This document shows positions 16,948-26,987 of a stretch of 64,000 bases of DNA, piece after piece. Each line of letters starts with the position of its first letter. Position 1 is the stretch's first letter. A program made the position numbers and the translations under genes. Source of the DNA: Desulfuromonadales bacterium (lineage in GTDB: Bacteria > Desulfobacterota > Desulfuromonadia > Desulfuromonadales > BM103); the NCBI GenBank assembly GCA_030145195.1, contig JAQYVY010000008.1, positions 20,803 to 84,802 of the forward strand, written 5' to 3'. The notes under the pieces are model-generated. The model was given only the letters and a program-made list of their open reading frames with translations, searched no databases and was not told the origin of the DNA.

Positions 16948-19020
16948 CTAGGCCAGCAGAGGAGCAATCACCAGCGCAACAACACTCATCAACTTGATAA
17001 GAATGTTCATGGCCGGACCAGAGGTGTCCTTGAAGGGGTCGCCGACGGTATCGCCGATGACAGCAGCCTCATGAGCAGTGCCGCCCTTCTTTTCACCTTC
17101 AATTTTGCCTTGTTCGATGTACTTCTTGGCATTGTCCCAGGCACCGCCACCATTGGACATCATCAGCGCCAGGAGCACACCAGCAAGAGTTGCACCAGCG
17201 AGCATGCCGCCGAGGGATTCCTTGCCAAGCACAAAACCAACCAGTACGGGAGCAACAACGGCTACCATACCAGGCAGGATCATTTCACGGAGTGCGGCTT
17301 TAGCCGAAATATCGATACATTTCTGGGAATCAGGCTTAACACCTTTTTTGCCTTCGAGCAGACCCGGGATCTCACGGAACTGACGGCGAATTTCATCGAC
17401 CATCGCGCCAGCAGCACGGCCAACGCTGGTCATAGTCAGTGCACCGATAAAGAAAGGCAGGGCACCACCGATAAAGAGACCGATAACAACCTTGGGGTCA
17501 ATCAGATTGATTGTTTCGAGACCAACGGTTGTGGCATAAGCCGAGAAGAGCGCAAGAGCAGTCAAAGCGGCAGAACCGATGGCAAAGCCTTTACCAATAG
17601 CAGCAGTAGTATTGCCGATAGCATCGAGGCCGTCCGTAATTTCACGAACATCGGGACCGAGACCGGCCATTTCCGAAATTCCGCCAGCATTGTCAGCAAT
17701 CGGGCCGTAAGCATCAACGGTCATAGTGACACCGACGGTGGCCAGCATACCAACAGCTGCGATACCGATACCGTAAAGTCCGGCAAAGTGATTAGCGACA
17801 AAAATCGAAACACAGATAATCAGAATCGGAATCGCAGTGGACTCAAGACCAACCGCAAGACCATGAATAATATTAGTCGCCGCACCAGTTTTACTGGCCT
17901 CAGCAATCCGCATAACCGGAGCATGAGCAGTATAGTATTCTGTAACCTGACCGATTGCGACACCAGCCAGAGTGCCGGCCAGAATCGCCCAGAAGACACC
18001 AGTGGTCAGACCAAGGTGGCCAATAAAGAAGAACGCAGCAATCAGGAAACCACCGGCAGCAACAAACGTGGTGTAGTGCAGGGCCTTGGCCGGATCCATC
18101 GACTTGAGAACTTTCATCGAACCAATACCGATGAAGGAGAAGACCAGGCCGATCATAGCCAGGCCGAGAGGCAACAGCATAGCAGCAGACTGAATAGATT
18201 TACCTGCTTCACTTAGCACCACTGCACCATTTTTGACTTCGCTGACAAGAGCAATGTCAGCACCACCCAAAGTCGCAATCAAAGAGGTGCTGGCTGCCGC
18301 TGAAATCGCGACAGTTGCGATAATCGAACCGACATAGGATTCAAAAATATCCGCACCCATGCCAGCAGTATCGCCAACACAGTCACCAACATTATCAGCA
18401 ATAACACCTGGGTTACGAGGATCATCCTCAGGAATACCGGCTTCCAGTTTGCCGACCAAGTCAGAGCCGACGTCAGCAGCCTTGGTGTAGATACCACCAC
18501 CAACACGGGCAAAGAGAGCAATTGAGGAAGCGCCCATGGCGAAACCGTTGATGTACTTGGAAGTAGCAGGGTCGCCGCCAAACATGATGTAAGCAATGCC
18601 GACGCCAACCAGGCCGAGGGAAGCCACGGCGAGACCCATAACGGCTCCACCGTTAAAGGAAACCTCAAGAGCCTTAGCCTGACCTGATGCGCGGGCAGCT
18701 TCCGTGGTTCTCACGTTAGCGCGAGTTGCTGCCTTCATGCCAATAAAGCCGCAGGTCATCGAGCAAAGGGCACCACCCAAGAAAGCAAAGGCGGTCTGAT
18801 AGTTCATGCCCACTGCAATTAAGCAGAAGACAACAACAATGAAGATCGCCAGGACACGATACTCACGGCCAAGAAATGCCATCGCACCATTATAAATATC
18901 ATCGCCGATCTCTTTCATTCTGTCGTTGCCGACAGGTTCAGCTTTGACCACATGATACAAGACAATGGCGATCACAAAACCAACGACACCGAGTATCGGT
19001 GCAAACATCTGCAGTTCCAT
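16948..19020 (-). CDS. hppA: membrane-bound ion-pumping pyrophosphatase, K+-dependent type
   Basis: A 690-residue polytopic protein with about 16 membrane helices that couples pyrophosphate hydrolysis to cation transport across the inner membrane. The substrate-binding signature [21 protein letters not shown] and the [20 protein letters not shown] loop are intact. The GNTTAA motif near residue 470 has Ala where K+-independent pumps have Lys, so it belongs to the K+-dependent class. The pumped ion (H+ or Na+) cannot be decided safely by eye. The gene lies between pth and ychF. Confidence 0.92.
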   Translation of the reverse strand: MELQMFAPILGVVGFVIAIVLYHVVKAEPVGNDRMKEIGDDIYNGAMAFLGREYRVLAIFIVVVFCLIAVGMNYQTAFAFLGGALCSMTCGFIGMKAATRANVRTTEAARASGQAKALEVSFNGGAVMGLAVASLGLVGVGIAYIMFGGDPATSKYINGFAMGASSIALFARVGGGIYTKAADVGSDLVGKLEAGIPEDDPRNPGVIADNVGDCVGDTAGMGADIFESYVGSIIATVAISAAASTSLIATLGGADIALVSEVKNGAVVLSEAGKSIQSAAMLLPLGLAMIGLVFSFIGIGSMKVLKSMDPAKALHYTTFVAAGGFLIAAFFFIGHLGLTTGVFWAILAGTLAGVAIGQVTEYYTAHAPVMRIAEASKTGAATNIIHGLAVGLESTAIPILIICVSIFVANHFAGLYGIGIAAVGMLATVGVTMTVDAYGPIADNAGGISEMAGLGPDVREITDGLDAIGNTTAAIGKGFAIGSAALTALALFSAYATTVGLETINLIDPKVVIGLFIGGALPFFIGALTMTSVGRAAGAMVDEIRRQFREIPGLLEGKKGVKPDSQKCIDISAKAALREMILPGMVAVVAPVLVGFVLGKESLGGMLAGATLAGVLLALMMSNGGGAWDNAKKYIEQGKIEGEKKGGTAHEAAVIGDTVGDPFKDTSGPAMNILIKLMSVVALVIAPLLA

Positions 19021-19064
19021 CTTTTAATTCCTCTCTGTTTTCCGTTAAATTTAAGCGATTATAC

Positions 19065-19640
19065 TTAGGTCAACACTTCCCGATTGTTATAATTGTTCAT
19101 GGCTTCCTGAGCCCCTTTTTGCAAGAGCAACTCCAGAGCGTCGGCCGCCGTTTCAACATATTTTTCCAACTGGGCACGTTCCATTGCATTGAAGCGACTC
19201 AAGACGTGCCCGGAGACGTCGCCACCCATAGGCGGTCGGCCAACCCCCATTCGTAAACGGGCATAACCCGCTTCACCAAAGTCTTGGCAAATACTGCGAA
19301 GACCGTTGTGCCCGCCATGACCACCACCGAGCTTGATGCGCAGAAAACCAAAAGCCAAGTCAATCTCATCATGGACAACAATCAAATCCCCCGGCTCAAC
19401 ACCGAGGGATTGACAAGCAGGAGCCACACTCGCTCCACTGCGATTCATGAATGTCTGGGGCAACAGGATAGCTGCCTCTTCACCGGCCACGCGACCAACA
19501 CCGTAAAAGCCCTGATAACCCTTGCGCTTCAGTGCTATACCAGCACGTTCTGCCAAACAGGTGGCGACAATAAAACCAATATTGTGACGTGTTTCAGCAT
19601 ATTGAATGCCCGGGTTGCCCAACCCAACGATCAGTTTCAA
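19065..19640 (-). CDS. pth: peptidyl-tRNA hydrolase
   Basis: A 191-residue enzyme that rescues tRNA from prematurely released peptidyl-tRNA. The N-terminus MKLIVGLGNPGIQYAETRHN carries the catalytic His20 and conserved Asn11. Other family segments are QTFMNRSG and VVHDEIDLAFG...GGGHGGHNGLRSI. It follows rplY by 11 nt. The prs-rplY-pth gene order is conserved in many bacteria. Confidence 0.94.
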   Translation of the reverse strand: MKLIVGLGNPGIQYAETRHNIGFIVATCLAERAGIALKRKGYQGFYGVGRVAGEEAAILLPQTFMNRSGASVAPACQSLGVEPGDLIVVHDEIDLAFGFLRIKLGGGHGGHNGLRSICQDFGEAGYARLRMGVGRPPMGGDVSGHVLSRFNAMERAQLEKYVETAADALELLLQKGAQEAMNNYNNREVLT

Positions 19641-19651
19641 AAGCGCTCCAC

Positions 19652-20281
19652 CTACTCTTCTTCAGCGGGCCCTTCTGCGACCACAGTCTCTTCTTCCTCG
19701 GCACCTTCCTCAACCTCTTCAGCCTTACGGCCAACAACGGTCAAGACGGTGTAGTTGACATCATGCTGGGACTCAACACCTTCCGGAAGGTCGACTTCGT
19801 CAATATGAACAACATCACTGATATTCAACTTGGTCACGTCGATTTCTATCGAAGTCGGGATATTCGTCGGCAGACAATTAAGCTCCAATTCATGACGAAC
19901 CAACTGCAAAGAACCACCTTCGACTTCACCCTGAGACTTGCCAACTGGATGTACAGGCACCATGACAGAAAGGGTTTTCTTCAGGTCAATCGCCAGGAAG
20001 TCGACATGCTTGGGAGTACGACGGATCGCATCAATCTGCATATCCTTGAGGATAACGACCAAACCATCAAACGGGCCATCGCCCTTCAAGGTAATCAGAG
20101 TATTCCATCCCGCGTCAGTGGCAACGGACTGCTGCAGGGCCTTAGGATCCAGACGAAGGCTGAGCGGATCAATACCCTTGCCATAAACTACAGCCGGCAC
20201 CAAGCCCTCGCGACGGACCTTGCGCGAGCCGCCTTTTCCCATCCGGACTCGCGGTTCTACGTTAAGTACCGATTTGGCCAT
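19652..20281 (-). CDS. rplY: 50S ribosomal protein L25, general stress (Ctc) form
   Basis: A 209-residue protein with the N-terminal L25 5S-rRNA-binding domain (RMGKGGSRKVRREGLVPAVVYGKG) plus the C-terminal TL5/Ctc beta domain, hence longer than the 94-residue E. coli L25. A Glu-rich tail closes the protein (about 190-209). It lies between prs and pth, its usual location, and is presumably co-transcribed with them. Confidence 0.92.
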   Translation of the reverse strand: MAKSVLNVEPRVRMGKGGSRKVRREGLVPAVVYGKGIDPLSLRLDPKALQQSVATDAGWNTLITLKGDGPFDGLVVILKDMQIDAIRRTPKHVDFLAIDLKKTLSVMVPVHPVGKSQGEVEGGSLQLVRHELELNCLPTNIPTSIEIDVTKLNISDVVHIDEVDLPEGVESQHDVNYTVLTVVGRKAEEVEEGAEEEETVVAEGPAEEE

Positions 20282-20395
20282 TTATTCAATCCTCCATCTA
20301 AAGCTTTAAGGTTAATTAGTTTCCGTTTGGAAACCTCGTAGCATCCAACTTGTGGTTCAAGAGGAATACAAATTTTACTGTATAGTCCCAGCCGA

Positions 20396-21337
20396 TCAAA
20401 CGAAGAGTGAGCTGACCGATTCGTCACCATGGATGCGGCGGATTGATTCCGCCAGCAACTCTGCGACTGAGATAATACGTAGTCGGGGACAAGCTTCAAG
20501 CTTCCCTTCCGACGGAACGGTATTACTTACCAGAACTTCCTTCAACTCACTGTTATTGATTCTTTCCAGAGCGGGCCCGGAGAGTACCGCGTGAGTCGCC
20601 GTGGCATAAATATCGCCAGCACCGTGCTTCTTCAAAGCAGCGGCCGCCTGGCAGAGAGTTCCAGCAGTATCGATCATGTCATCGACAATAATACAGGTCT
20701 GTCCATTAACGTCACCGATGATATGCATAACTTCGGATACGTTTGGACCGCTGCGACGTTTGTCAATAATGGCCAACCCAGCATCAAGCCTCTTGGCAAA
20801 AGCCCGAGCGCGCTCAGTACCACCGGCATCTGGAGAAACGACGACGAGTCGCTCCTGAAAACGCGCTTTAACATCCTCGAGGATAACCGGGGCTGCATAA
20901 AGGTGGTCAACCGGGATATTGAAGAACCCCTGAATCTGCCCTGCATGCAAATCGACACAAAGAACCCGATGGGCACCTGCGGTAGTGATCAAGTCAGCGA
21001 CCAGTTTGCTGGTGATCGGAGTTCGTGGCGCAACCTTGCGATCTTGACGAGCGTAACCAAAGTAAGGGATGACGGCGGTAATCCGTGCCGCCGAAGCTCG
21101 CTTCAAGGCATCAATCATCACCAGTAGCTCTATCAGGTTCTCGTTGGCGGGTTGACAGGTAGGCTGTACCACGAAAACGTCGCGACCGCGTACATTCTCG
21201 TCAATCTCCACCATGATTTCACCATCGGAGAAGGTCTTGACTATTGCTTTGGCCAAGGGAACGGAAAGGTGGCTACAAATCTCCTGAGCTAGGGCAGGAT
21301 TGGCGTTTCCGGTAAAGATCTTCAGTTCTTTGAGCAC
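20396..21337 (-). CDS. prs: ribose-phosphate pyrophosphokinase
   Basis: A 313-residue PRPP synthase that makes PRPP from ribose 5-phosphate and ATP for purine, pyrimidine, His and Trp synthesis. Family motifs present are [45 protein letters not shown] and the PRPP-binding loop [12 protein letters not shown]. The PRPP made here feeds anthranilate phosphoribosyltransferase, encoded at 57692. It lies 114 nt upstream of rplY. Confidence 0.94.
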   Translation of the reverse strand: MLKELKIFTGNANPALAQEICSHLSVPLAKAIVKTFSDGEIMVEIDENVRGRDVFVVQPTCQPANENLIELLVMIDALKRASAARITAVIPYFGYARQDRKVAPRTPITSKLVADLITTAGAHRVLCVDLHAGQIQGFFNIPVDHLYAAPVILEDVKARFQERLVVVSPDAGGTERARAFAKRLDAGLAIIDKRRSGPNVSEVMHIIGDVNGQTCIIVDDMIDTAGTLCQAAAALKKHGAGDIYATATHAVLSGPALERINNSELKEVLVSNTVPSEGKLEACPRLRIISVAELLAESIRRIHGDESVSSLFV

Positions 21338-21456
21338 AATTTCACACGCTGCCTGGAAATTTCAAGTCATGAAAATATGACCTGAGAATCAAAATAACTA
21401 TTCTTTTTAACGACCTTGCAACAGAACAACTCAGTGCAAAGCACCTTTACAAAAAG

Positions 21457-21531
21457 TGGCAGGGGCGACAGGGATCGAACCTGTGAATGCTGGAATCAAA
21501 ATCCAGTGCCTTACCGCTTGGCGACGCCCCT
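21457..21531 (-). tRNA. tRNA-Gln (anticodon TTG)
   Basis: A 75-nt cloverleaf with acceptor AGGGGCG paired with CGCCCCT, discriminator G and an encoded CCA. The anticodon loop is TTTTGAT, with TTG flanked by a CTGGA/TCCAG stem. The T arm ACAGG-TTCGATC-CCTGT is complete. It lies between ispE and prs. Confidence 0.93.
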
Positions 21532-21557
21532 TTAAATCCATCTTGTGACTCATGATC

Positions 21558-22397
21558 CTACAGAGGGCTGGCAACCCTGACCCACCAGCCCGTTTCCCCG
21601 CCATATGATCGCGCTGCCTGTTCTGCGACGTGCCGTTCGGGAAACACACCGAACACCGTTGCTCCACTACCAGACATCAGAGCACAACAGGCTCCATCAG
21701 CAATCAGGCGCTCCTTGATTGAAGTGATCACAGGATAGCGTTGACAGGTCACGGCCTCAAGATCGTTATGTAGAAGACGCACGAGACCGTTCGTTCCCAC
21801 GGGAAACTCCGGGATTCTAGCGGTTGCCCCGGAGCGTGTCAACCCCAAATTTTGGAAGGCCCACGCCGTCGAAACGGCAATACCAGGATTGACGAGAACA
21901 AACCAGACCGGGGGCAAACCGGGCCAAGGCTGCAAACGCTCTCCCACGCCGGTCGCCCAGGCGGTGCGGCCGAAAATAAAAAAGGGCACATCGGCACCAA
22001 TACGCACACCAAGATCCATTAATTCGCTACGCGACAACCCCGTACTCAACATCTCGTTCAAAGCCAACAGCACCGCAGCTGCGTCAGATGAACCACCACC
22101 CAAACCCGCAGCAACGGGGATCTTCTTGTCGATAGAAATTGACACAGCGGCTTCCGTACCAACATGTTTCAACAGCAATCGTGCCGCCCTACTGGCAATA
22201 TTCTCACCGTCTGCGGGCAGCTCCAGACTTGGGCAGCGTACAGTCACCCCATTGCCAATCGACAGCTCAATTTCGATCCGGTCACAAAGATCAACCCGCT
22301 GCATCAGCATAGCCAAATCGTGGTAACCATCAGAACGCTTACCTAGGACATGCAGACAAAAATTAATTTTTGCGGGCGCATAAATGCAACGCTTCAT
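21558..22397 (-). CDS. ispE: 4-diphosphocytidyl-2-C-methyl-D-erythritol kinase
   Basis: A 279-residue GHMP-family kinase of the MEP isoprenoid pathway. The N-terminus YAPAKINFCLHVLGKRSDGYH is the substrate-binding signature. The ATP-binding loop is PVAAGLGGGSSDAAA. The C-terminal segment MSGSGATVFGVF is motif III. ispE upstream of prs is a common arrangement. The ribosome-binding site is weak, but the start gives the family N-terminus. Confidence 0.92.
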   Translation of the reverse strand: MKRCIYAPAKINFCLHVLGKRSDGYHDLAMLMQRVDLCDRIEIELSIGNGVTVRCPSLELPADGENIASRAARLLLKHVGTEAAVSISIDKKIPVAAGLGGGSSDAAAVLLALNEMLSTGLSRSELMDLGVRIGADVPFFIFGRTAWATGVGERLQPWPGLPPVWFVLVNPGIAVSTAWAFQNLGLTRSGATARIPEFPVGTNGLVRLLHNDLEAVTCQRYPVITSIKERLIADGACCALMSGSGATVFGVFPERHVAEQAARSYGGETGWWVRVASPL

Positions 22398-22803
22398 AAA
22401 TTAGACCTATCAAATCTATACATACAATCTTGGACAATTCTCAATTAGGCAACATCCTCCCGGTTGCGTCAAGTCCATTCTGTAACAAAACGAGCATAAG
22501 CGATAAAGCCCTACAATCCCGTTCAGCCAAAAACACCAAAAACCGTTCTATCGATCCATCCCCCCAGTGAGCAAGGTGGCCAAAATTCGCCAAATTACAT
22601 CAATTCCCGCCATATTCTGACCAGGTATATTCCCTGAAAAGCAGTGAGTAACCTTGCAATTCCAGAGCTTTGTGCTTAAGTGTAACGTGACCAAACAGCT
22701 TTATAGGTATGGCACCTTCCTTGCTTAGATATGTATATTACCGCGTAAATCAAGCAGCATTCACCCCATAATCGGTAACCCCCAACAAAGGAGACAACAA
22801 AAG
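22398..22803. other. 406-bp divergent intergenic region, ispE / TAXI transporter
   Basis: No open frame is supported here. The region contains the sigma-54 promoter at 22710-22725. About 300 bp of upstream space could hold enhancer sites for an activator. I could not identify a specific binding repeat by eye. Confidence 0.6.
22710..22725 (+). promoter_or_regulatory. sigma-54 (RpoN) promoter for the TAXI-TRAP operon
   Basis: TGGCAC-N5-TTGCT matches the -24/-12 consensus TGGCAC-N5-TTGCW at every defined position, with the invariant GG and GC correctly spaced. Transcription would begin near 22736, leaving a leader of about 68 nt before the TAXI start codon. Such promoters need an AAA+ activator, so solute uptake is probably induced by a specific signal. 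Confidence 0.8.
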
Positions 22804-23799
22804 ATGAAAACAGCAACCCGTATCATTTCGATGGTCAGCGCTCTGGCCCTGGTCGCAGTTCTCGCCCTACCGAACATGGCCTCGGCTGAAAAAATCCGCC
22901 TCGGATTTGGCGGCGGTCCCGAAGGTGGAACTTTTCAGTACTTCTCCAACGGCATTGCTTCCCGTCTCTCCAAGATGCAGGCGAATCTTGAAGTTTCCAA
23001 CATGGCTTCGGCTGGCTCAGTTGAAAACGCTCGCCGCGTCAACTCCGGTGAGATCGACTTTGGCATCTCCTACTCTGGTGACACCTACCTGGCACGCAAT
23101 GGTCGCCTGACAAACGATAACAACAAATATCCCAACATTTACGCCATGGCTTTCCTCTATGGTGCCCCAGCTCACCTGATCGTTCTTGAGAAGAGTGGTA
23201 TCAACTCGGTTGCCGACCTTAAAGGCAAGCGCATCGCAGTTGGCGGCGCGGGCTCCGGTGCAGCAGCAGCAGCCCAGCGTTATTTCGGAGCTATCGGCCT
23301 CTGGGACAACATGAATGTTGAATTTATCGGCTACAGCAAAGCCGCTGCAGCTATCGGTGATGGCCTGATCGACGCGATGTGGGTTTTTGCAGGGTTCCCT
23401 AACAGCTCGGTTATTCAAGCTGCCGCCAGCAACAAGATCAAGATCCTGTCCACTTGGGATGCAGGTGAAAAAGGTGGTGCTTTCGAGCAATACCCCTTCT
23501 ATGCCAAACTTACTATCCCGGCCGGCACCTACAGTGGCGTTGACTATGATGTCATGTCTTTCCAAGATTCTGCCCTTTGGGTCGCCAGTAAAGACGTTGC
23601 CCCAGAGCATGTCTACAACGCTCTGGCCAACATCTACACCAAAGAAGGACTTTCCTACATGGTCAAGGTTAAGAGCACAGCGAAATCCATGTCGGTTCAA
23701 AGTGCCCTTACAGGAATCGTGACTCCAGTTCATCCAGGCGCCCAGAAGTTCTGGAAAGAGCAAGGTCTCACCCTGACACCAGCCCAAGCAGGCATGTAA
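22804..23799 (+). CDS. TAXI-family TRAP transporter solute-binding protein
   Basis: A 331-residue periplasmic protein with a clear Sec signal peptide (MKTATRIISMVSALALVAVLALPNMASA, cleavage after about residue 28). The mature protein begins EKIRLGFGGGPEGGTFQYFSNG, the TAXI family signature. Mid-protein segments such as DLKGKRIAVGGAGSGAAAAAQ follow. It should capture an organic anion for the permease encoded next door. The substrate cannot be read from sequence. GGAG precedes the ATG, and a sigma-54 promoter lies about 80 bp upstream. Confidence 0.9.
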   Translation: MKTATRIISMVSALALVAVLALPNMASAEKIRLGFGGGPEGGTFQYFSNGIASRLSKMQANLEVSNMASAGSVENARRVNSGEIDFGISYSGDTYLARNGRLTNDNNKYPNIYAMAFLYGAPAHLIVLEKSGINSVADLKGKRIAVGGAGSGAAAAAQRYFGAIGLWDNMNVEFIGYSKAAAAIGDGLIDAMWVFAGFPNSSVIQAAASNKIKILSTWDAGEKGGAFEQYPFYAKLTIPAGTYSGVDYDVMSFQDSALWVASKDVAPEHVYNALANIYTKEGLSYMVKVKSTAKSMSVQSALTGIVTPVHPGAQKFWKEQGLTLTPAQAGM

Positions 23800-23819
23800 T
23801 CAACTCACCCTTACCTCTG

Positions 23820-23849
23820 GAGAAGCGGAGCCGAAAGGCTCCGCTTCTC
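23820..23849 (+). other. intercistronic hairpin without T-tract
   Basis: A perfect 13-bp stem (GAGAAGCGGAGCC, GAAA loop) lies 20 nt after the binding-protein stop. No T run follows, so transcription should continue. It probably protects the upstream mRNA from 3' exonucleases, giving more binding protein than permease. Confidence 0.65.
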
Positions 23850-23921
23850 TAACATTGGCCAAGCAAACAACCGCTGATAACGAGCATAACGCCCTTACTC
23901 CATATCCAGGCAGGTACCAGT

Positions 23922-26501
23922 ATGGCTGAAGAACTTCAAGAAGACCTCAAGACCCTTTCTCCCGAGGAACAGGAAAAACTCAAAAAGTTGATGGAGAAGG
24001 ATGCCAAGTCCTACCGCTCTCCATCCGGACTGTTCAAATGGCTGGTTGCCGCTCTCGGTGCGGGCATGGTCCTTTTCTATTTCTACACGGCTGGACTGGC
24101 CGCAGTTGCGACCCAGTATCATCGCGGGGTCTACGTCTTTGTGACTTTTGTTCTGGTCTTCCTGCTCTACCCGGCGGGCAAGATGTCTATGCGCATTCCG
24201 CTTTCAGTAATACTTGGTGGCATCCTGTCATGCGCCGCCAAAGGACTCATCTTTTCCGAATCGATCGACACCTTTCATACCGAGTTGACGAACGGTAATC
24301 TCGCCGTCATTGGGCCAATCGTTCTGGGAGCACTCATTATCGGGGCCGCGCTAACCTTAGCCGACAACATGTTAATGAAAAAATGGCCGCAAAACCCAAC
24401 GCTCTCGGACATCCTGTACGCTCTGGTCTCGGTAGCAGTCGTTTACTACTGGATACACGAGTTCGAAGTCCTTAATTACCGGGCTGGCGCGGAAACCCAT
24501 CTTGACGCAATGGTCAGTATCGTTGGCATCATCATTTCCCTTGAAGTCTGTCGCCGAGTCCTCGGCTGGTCGATGACCTTTATCGGCATCGCCATGTTCC
24601 TTTACGGTTATCTTGGGCCGATGTTCCCAGAGGTTATTGCACATCGCGGCTTTGGCATTGAAAGACTTTGCACCGCACTTTACATTACAACCAACGGGGT
24701 TTTCGGGGTCATGGCCAACGTGCTGGCAACCTACGTTATCCTGTTTATCTTCTTTGGTGCCTTCCTGCACAAATCTGGTGCTGGAAAGTTTTTCATCGAC
24801 TTCCCTCTGGCCCTAGCTGGCCGAAGCACCGGCGGCCCGGCAAAAGTTGCCGTTATCGCTTCAGCCTTCTTCGGCTCGGTTTCCGGCAGCGCCATTGCCA
24901 ACACGGTTTCCACCGGAGCCTTCACCATTCCACTCATGAAACGGGCCGGATTCAAACCCCATGTTGCCGGAGCCATTGAGCCTTCCGCTTCAATCGGTGG
25001 AATGTTCCTACCTCCGGTTATGGGCGCCGGTGGCTTCCTGATGGCCGAACTCACTGAAATGTCATATGCCTACATCATGATGATTGCCATCTTTCCGGCA
25101 TTGCTCTACTTCTTCTCGGTGTTCTGCATGATTCATTTTGAAGCCAAGAAGCAAGGGATCAAAGGGATCGATGACGATGAATTTCCGCACTGGAAAGAAG
25201 TCTTAAAAAAACAGTGGTATTACTCCCTGCCGTTACTCATCATCACGGTCCTCATGATCATAGGAAAATCCCCTGGGATGGCTGCTTTCTGGTCTGCATT
25301 GTCATGTATTGTCGTAAGCTGGGTGAGGCAGGACAGGAAAGTCTCGTTCAAGGACAGATTGATTTTTGCACCGATTACGATCCTGTTTATTATGGTTGTT
25401 ATTCTAGGTTATATCGAGCTTCCAGTTAAAGAATTGTTCGGGTTTAAAATCCAATTTTTCATTACTTTACTGGCAACAATATGGTGCCTGTTGATAAGTG
25501 CTCTCCGTAAAGACATTGCAATGGATTTGAAAGGCATATGGGAGGCGATCCTGACCGGCGCCAACAACACCCTGATCATCGGCGCAACCCTCGGAGTCAT
25601 CGGCATCATTGTCGGCACCATCTCTCTGACCGGAGTCGGGCTCAAATTCTCTGACATCATCATCTCCCTGGCAAACGGCAATCTACTCGCAGCCATATTT
25701 CTGGTCGCGCTTGCCTCGTTGGTCCTCGGCATGGGCGTTCCGGTCACTGCAGCCTACCTGATTACTGCCGTGCTGGCTGTCCCACCACTTATGGATATGG
25801 GTGTGCCGTTGATCTGCGCCCACATGATCGTCTACTGGTTCAGCCAGGACTCAAACATCACGCCGCCGGTCTGTGTGGCGGCCTACGCCGGAGCTGCGAT
25901 CGCCGGTTCGGACCCGTGGAAGACCGGCTGGACCGCATTCAAGTTTGCTAAACTGCTATATGTCATGCCGATCCTCTTTGCGTTCACTCCGGCAATCCTG
26001 TTCCAGCCGCACACGGCGAATGTCAAGATTCCGACCCTTGCCGACGACTTGCCCTTTGCAACGGTCTTGTCAGTTGAAGTCAAAGAAGGGGAAAGTTTTA
26101 TAGCAGGTGACGTCGTTGCAAAAATCATGGTCGGTGACGAGATTATTGATATCAAAGCGGAACGTGGTGGCAATATCAACGAAGTAAAAACCTTTGTTGG
26201 CGGCATGGTCAACCCTGGCGAAACCATCATTGAAGCTGTTGACCCTGCAACAGGGTGGCAGACAATCTCCTCTTTCTGGTCTGCATTCCTGGGCACTATT
26301 GCTTTCTCGGCAACCACCATGATGTTCTGGTTCCGGCGCACCACCATTCCGGAGTGGTTACTTTTAGCCGGCGGCACACTGTTCCTTTACTGGCCGACTT
26401 TGGTGTCAGATGGAATTGGCCTCGTTATGGTAGGCCTGGTAATTTTCATGCAAATCAAAAAGAACAAGAAAGAGTTCGGTTCGGCTATTGCACCAACATA
26501 A
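23922..26501 (+). CDS. TRAP transporter permease, fused 4TM/12TM, with lipoyl-like C-terminal domain
   Basis: An 859-residue fusion of the small (DctQ-like) and large (DctM-like) TRAP membrane subunits. The N-terminus is a charged cytoplasmic helix (1-35). The DctM part has family segments such as ASAFFGSVSGSAIANT and EPSASIGGMFLPPVMGAGGF. After about residue 700 there is a soluble stretch (710-773) that reads like a lipoyl/biotinyl barrel (VEVKEGESFIAGDVVAKI, then GGMVNPGETIIEAV), but without the modified Lys. Two or three final membrane helices follow. I believe this C-terminal region is what databases call DUF3394. It imports the solute bound by the TAXI protein, using an ion gradient. Confidence 0.88.
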   Translation: MAEELQEDLKTLSPEEQEKLKKLMEKDAKSYRSPSGLFKWLVAALGAGMVLFYFYTAGLAAVATQYHRGVYVFVTFVLVFLLYPAGKMSMRIPLSVILGGILSCAAKGLIFSESIDTFHTELTNGNLAVIGPIVLGALIIGAALTLADNMLMKKWPQNPTLSDILYALVSVAVVYYWIHEFEVLNYRAGAETHLDAMVSIVGIIISLEVCRRVLGWSMTFIGIAMFLYGYLGPMFPEVIAHRGFGIERLCTALYITTNGVFGVMANVLATYVILFIFFGAFLHKSGAGKFFIDFPLALAGRSTGGPAKVAVIASAFFGSVSGSAIANTVSTGAFTIPLMKRAGFKPHVAGAIEPSASIGGMFLPPVMGAGGFLMAELTEMSYAYIMMIAIFPALLYFFSVFCMIHFEAKKQGIKGIDDDEFPHWKEVLKKQWYYSLPLLIITVLMIIGKSPGMAAFWSALSCIVVSWVRQDRKVSFKDRLIFAPITILFIMVVILGYIELPVKELFGFKIQFFITLLATIWCLLISALRKDIAMDLKGIWEAILTGANNTLIIGATLGVIGIIVGTISLTGVGLKFSDIIISLANGNLLAAIFLVALASLVLGMGVPVTAAYLITAVLAVPPLMDMGVPLICAHMIVYWFSQDSNITPPVCVAAYAGAAIAGSDPWKTGWTAFKFAKLLYVMPILFAFTPAILFQPHTANVKIPTLADDLPFATVLSVEVKEGESFIAGDVVAKIMVGDEIIDIKAERGGNINEVKTFVGGMVNPGETIIEAVDPATGWQTISSFWSAFLGTIAFSATTMMFWFRRTTIPEWLLLAGGTLFLYWPTLVSDGIGLVMVGLVIFMQIKKNKKEFGSAIAPT

Positions 26502-26520
26502 ACAAAAGAGAGCCAATACG

Positions 26521-26964
26521 ATGCTAAACATTACGAACATTCTGTTTGCGACCGACTTTTCTGACTCATCCCAGAAAGCTGCTGATTACGCCCTGATGCT
26601 GGCGAAGCTGACCGGGGCACACCTGCATGTACTGCACGTGATTAACGAACTGGACGAACATCAGCGCGTCATGATACCCAGGGAAGCGTTCCAAATTCTG
26701 GAAAAGGAAATTGAAGTGCAAGCGATCAAAGAGCTGGATCGTTTCTGCAAGGGACCAGCAGAGACTCTGACCACAACCTCTTATGCTGTGGTCGGGGCCG
26801 CTTTTAAGAAAATCATCGAAACCGGAGAGAAAGTAAAGGCCGACCTGATCGTTATGGGAACTCACGGTCGAACCGGAATGGAACACGTGATTGTTGGCAG
26901 TACCGCAGAGCGAGTGGTCCGGCGTTCAACAATTCCGGTGCTCACGGTTCGTAGCGAAGAGTAA
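26521..26964 (+). CDS. universal stress protein UspA family
   Basis: A 147-residue single Usp domain. It begins NILFATDFSDSSQKAADYAL and ends with GTHGRTGMEHVIVGSTAE, the ATP-binding type of the G-x2-G-x9-G-S/T motif. Usp genes often accompany TRAP transporters, and some regulate uptake by binding the permease. AGAGAG precedes the ATG, 20 nt after the permease, and a terminator follows, so it is the third gene of the sigma-54 operon. Confidence 0.88.
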   Translation: MLNITNILFATDFSDSSQKAADYALMLAKLTGAHLHVLHVINELDEHQRVMIPREAFQILEKEIEVQAIKELDRFCKGPAETLTTTSYAVVGAAFKKIIETGEKVKADLIVMGTHGRTGMEHVIVGSTAERVVRRSTIPVLTVRSEE

Positions 26965-26987
26965 AAGAGTGGGGCAACTCAACAAAA

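Noticed and set aside
17071..18216. 381-codon plus-strand open frame
   Set aside because: Antisense to hppA. The protein is hydrophilic, repetitive in Thr/Asn/Gln and resembles nothing.
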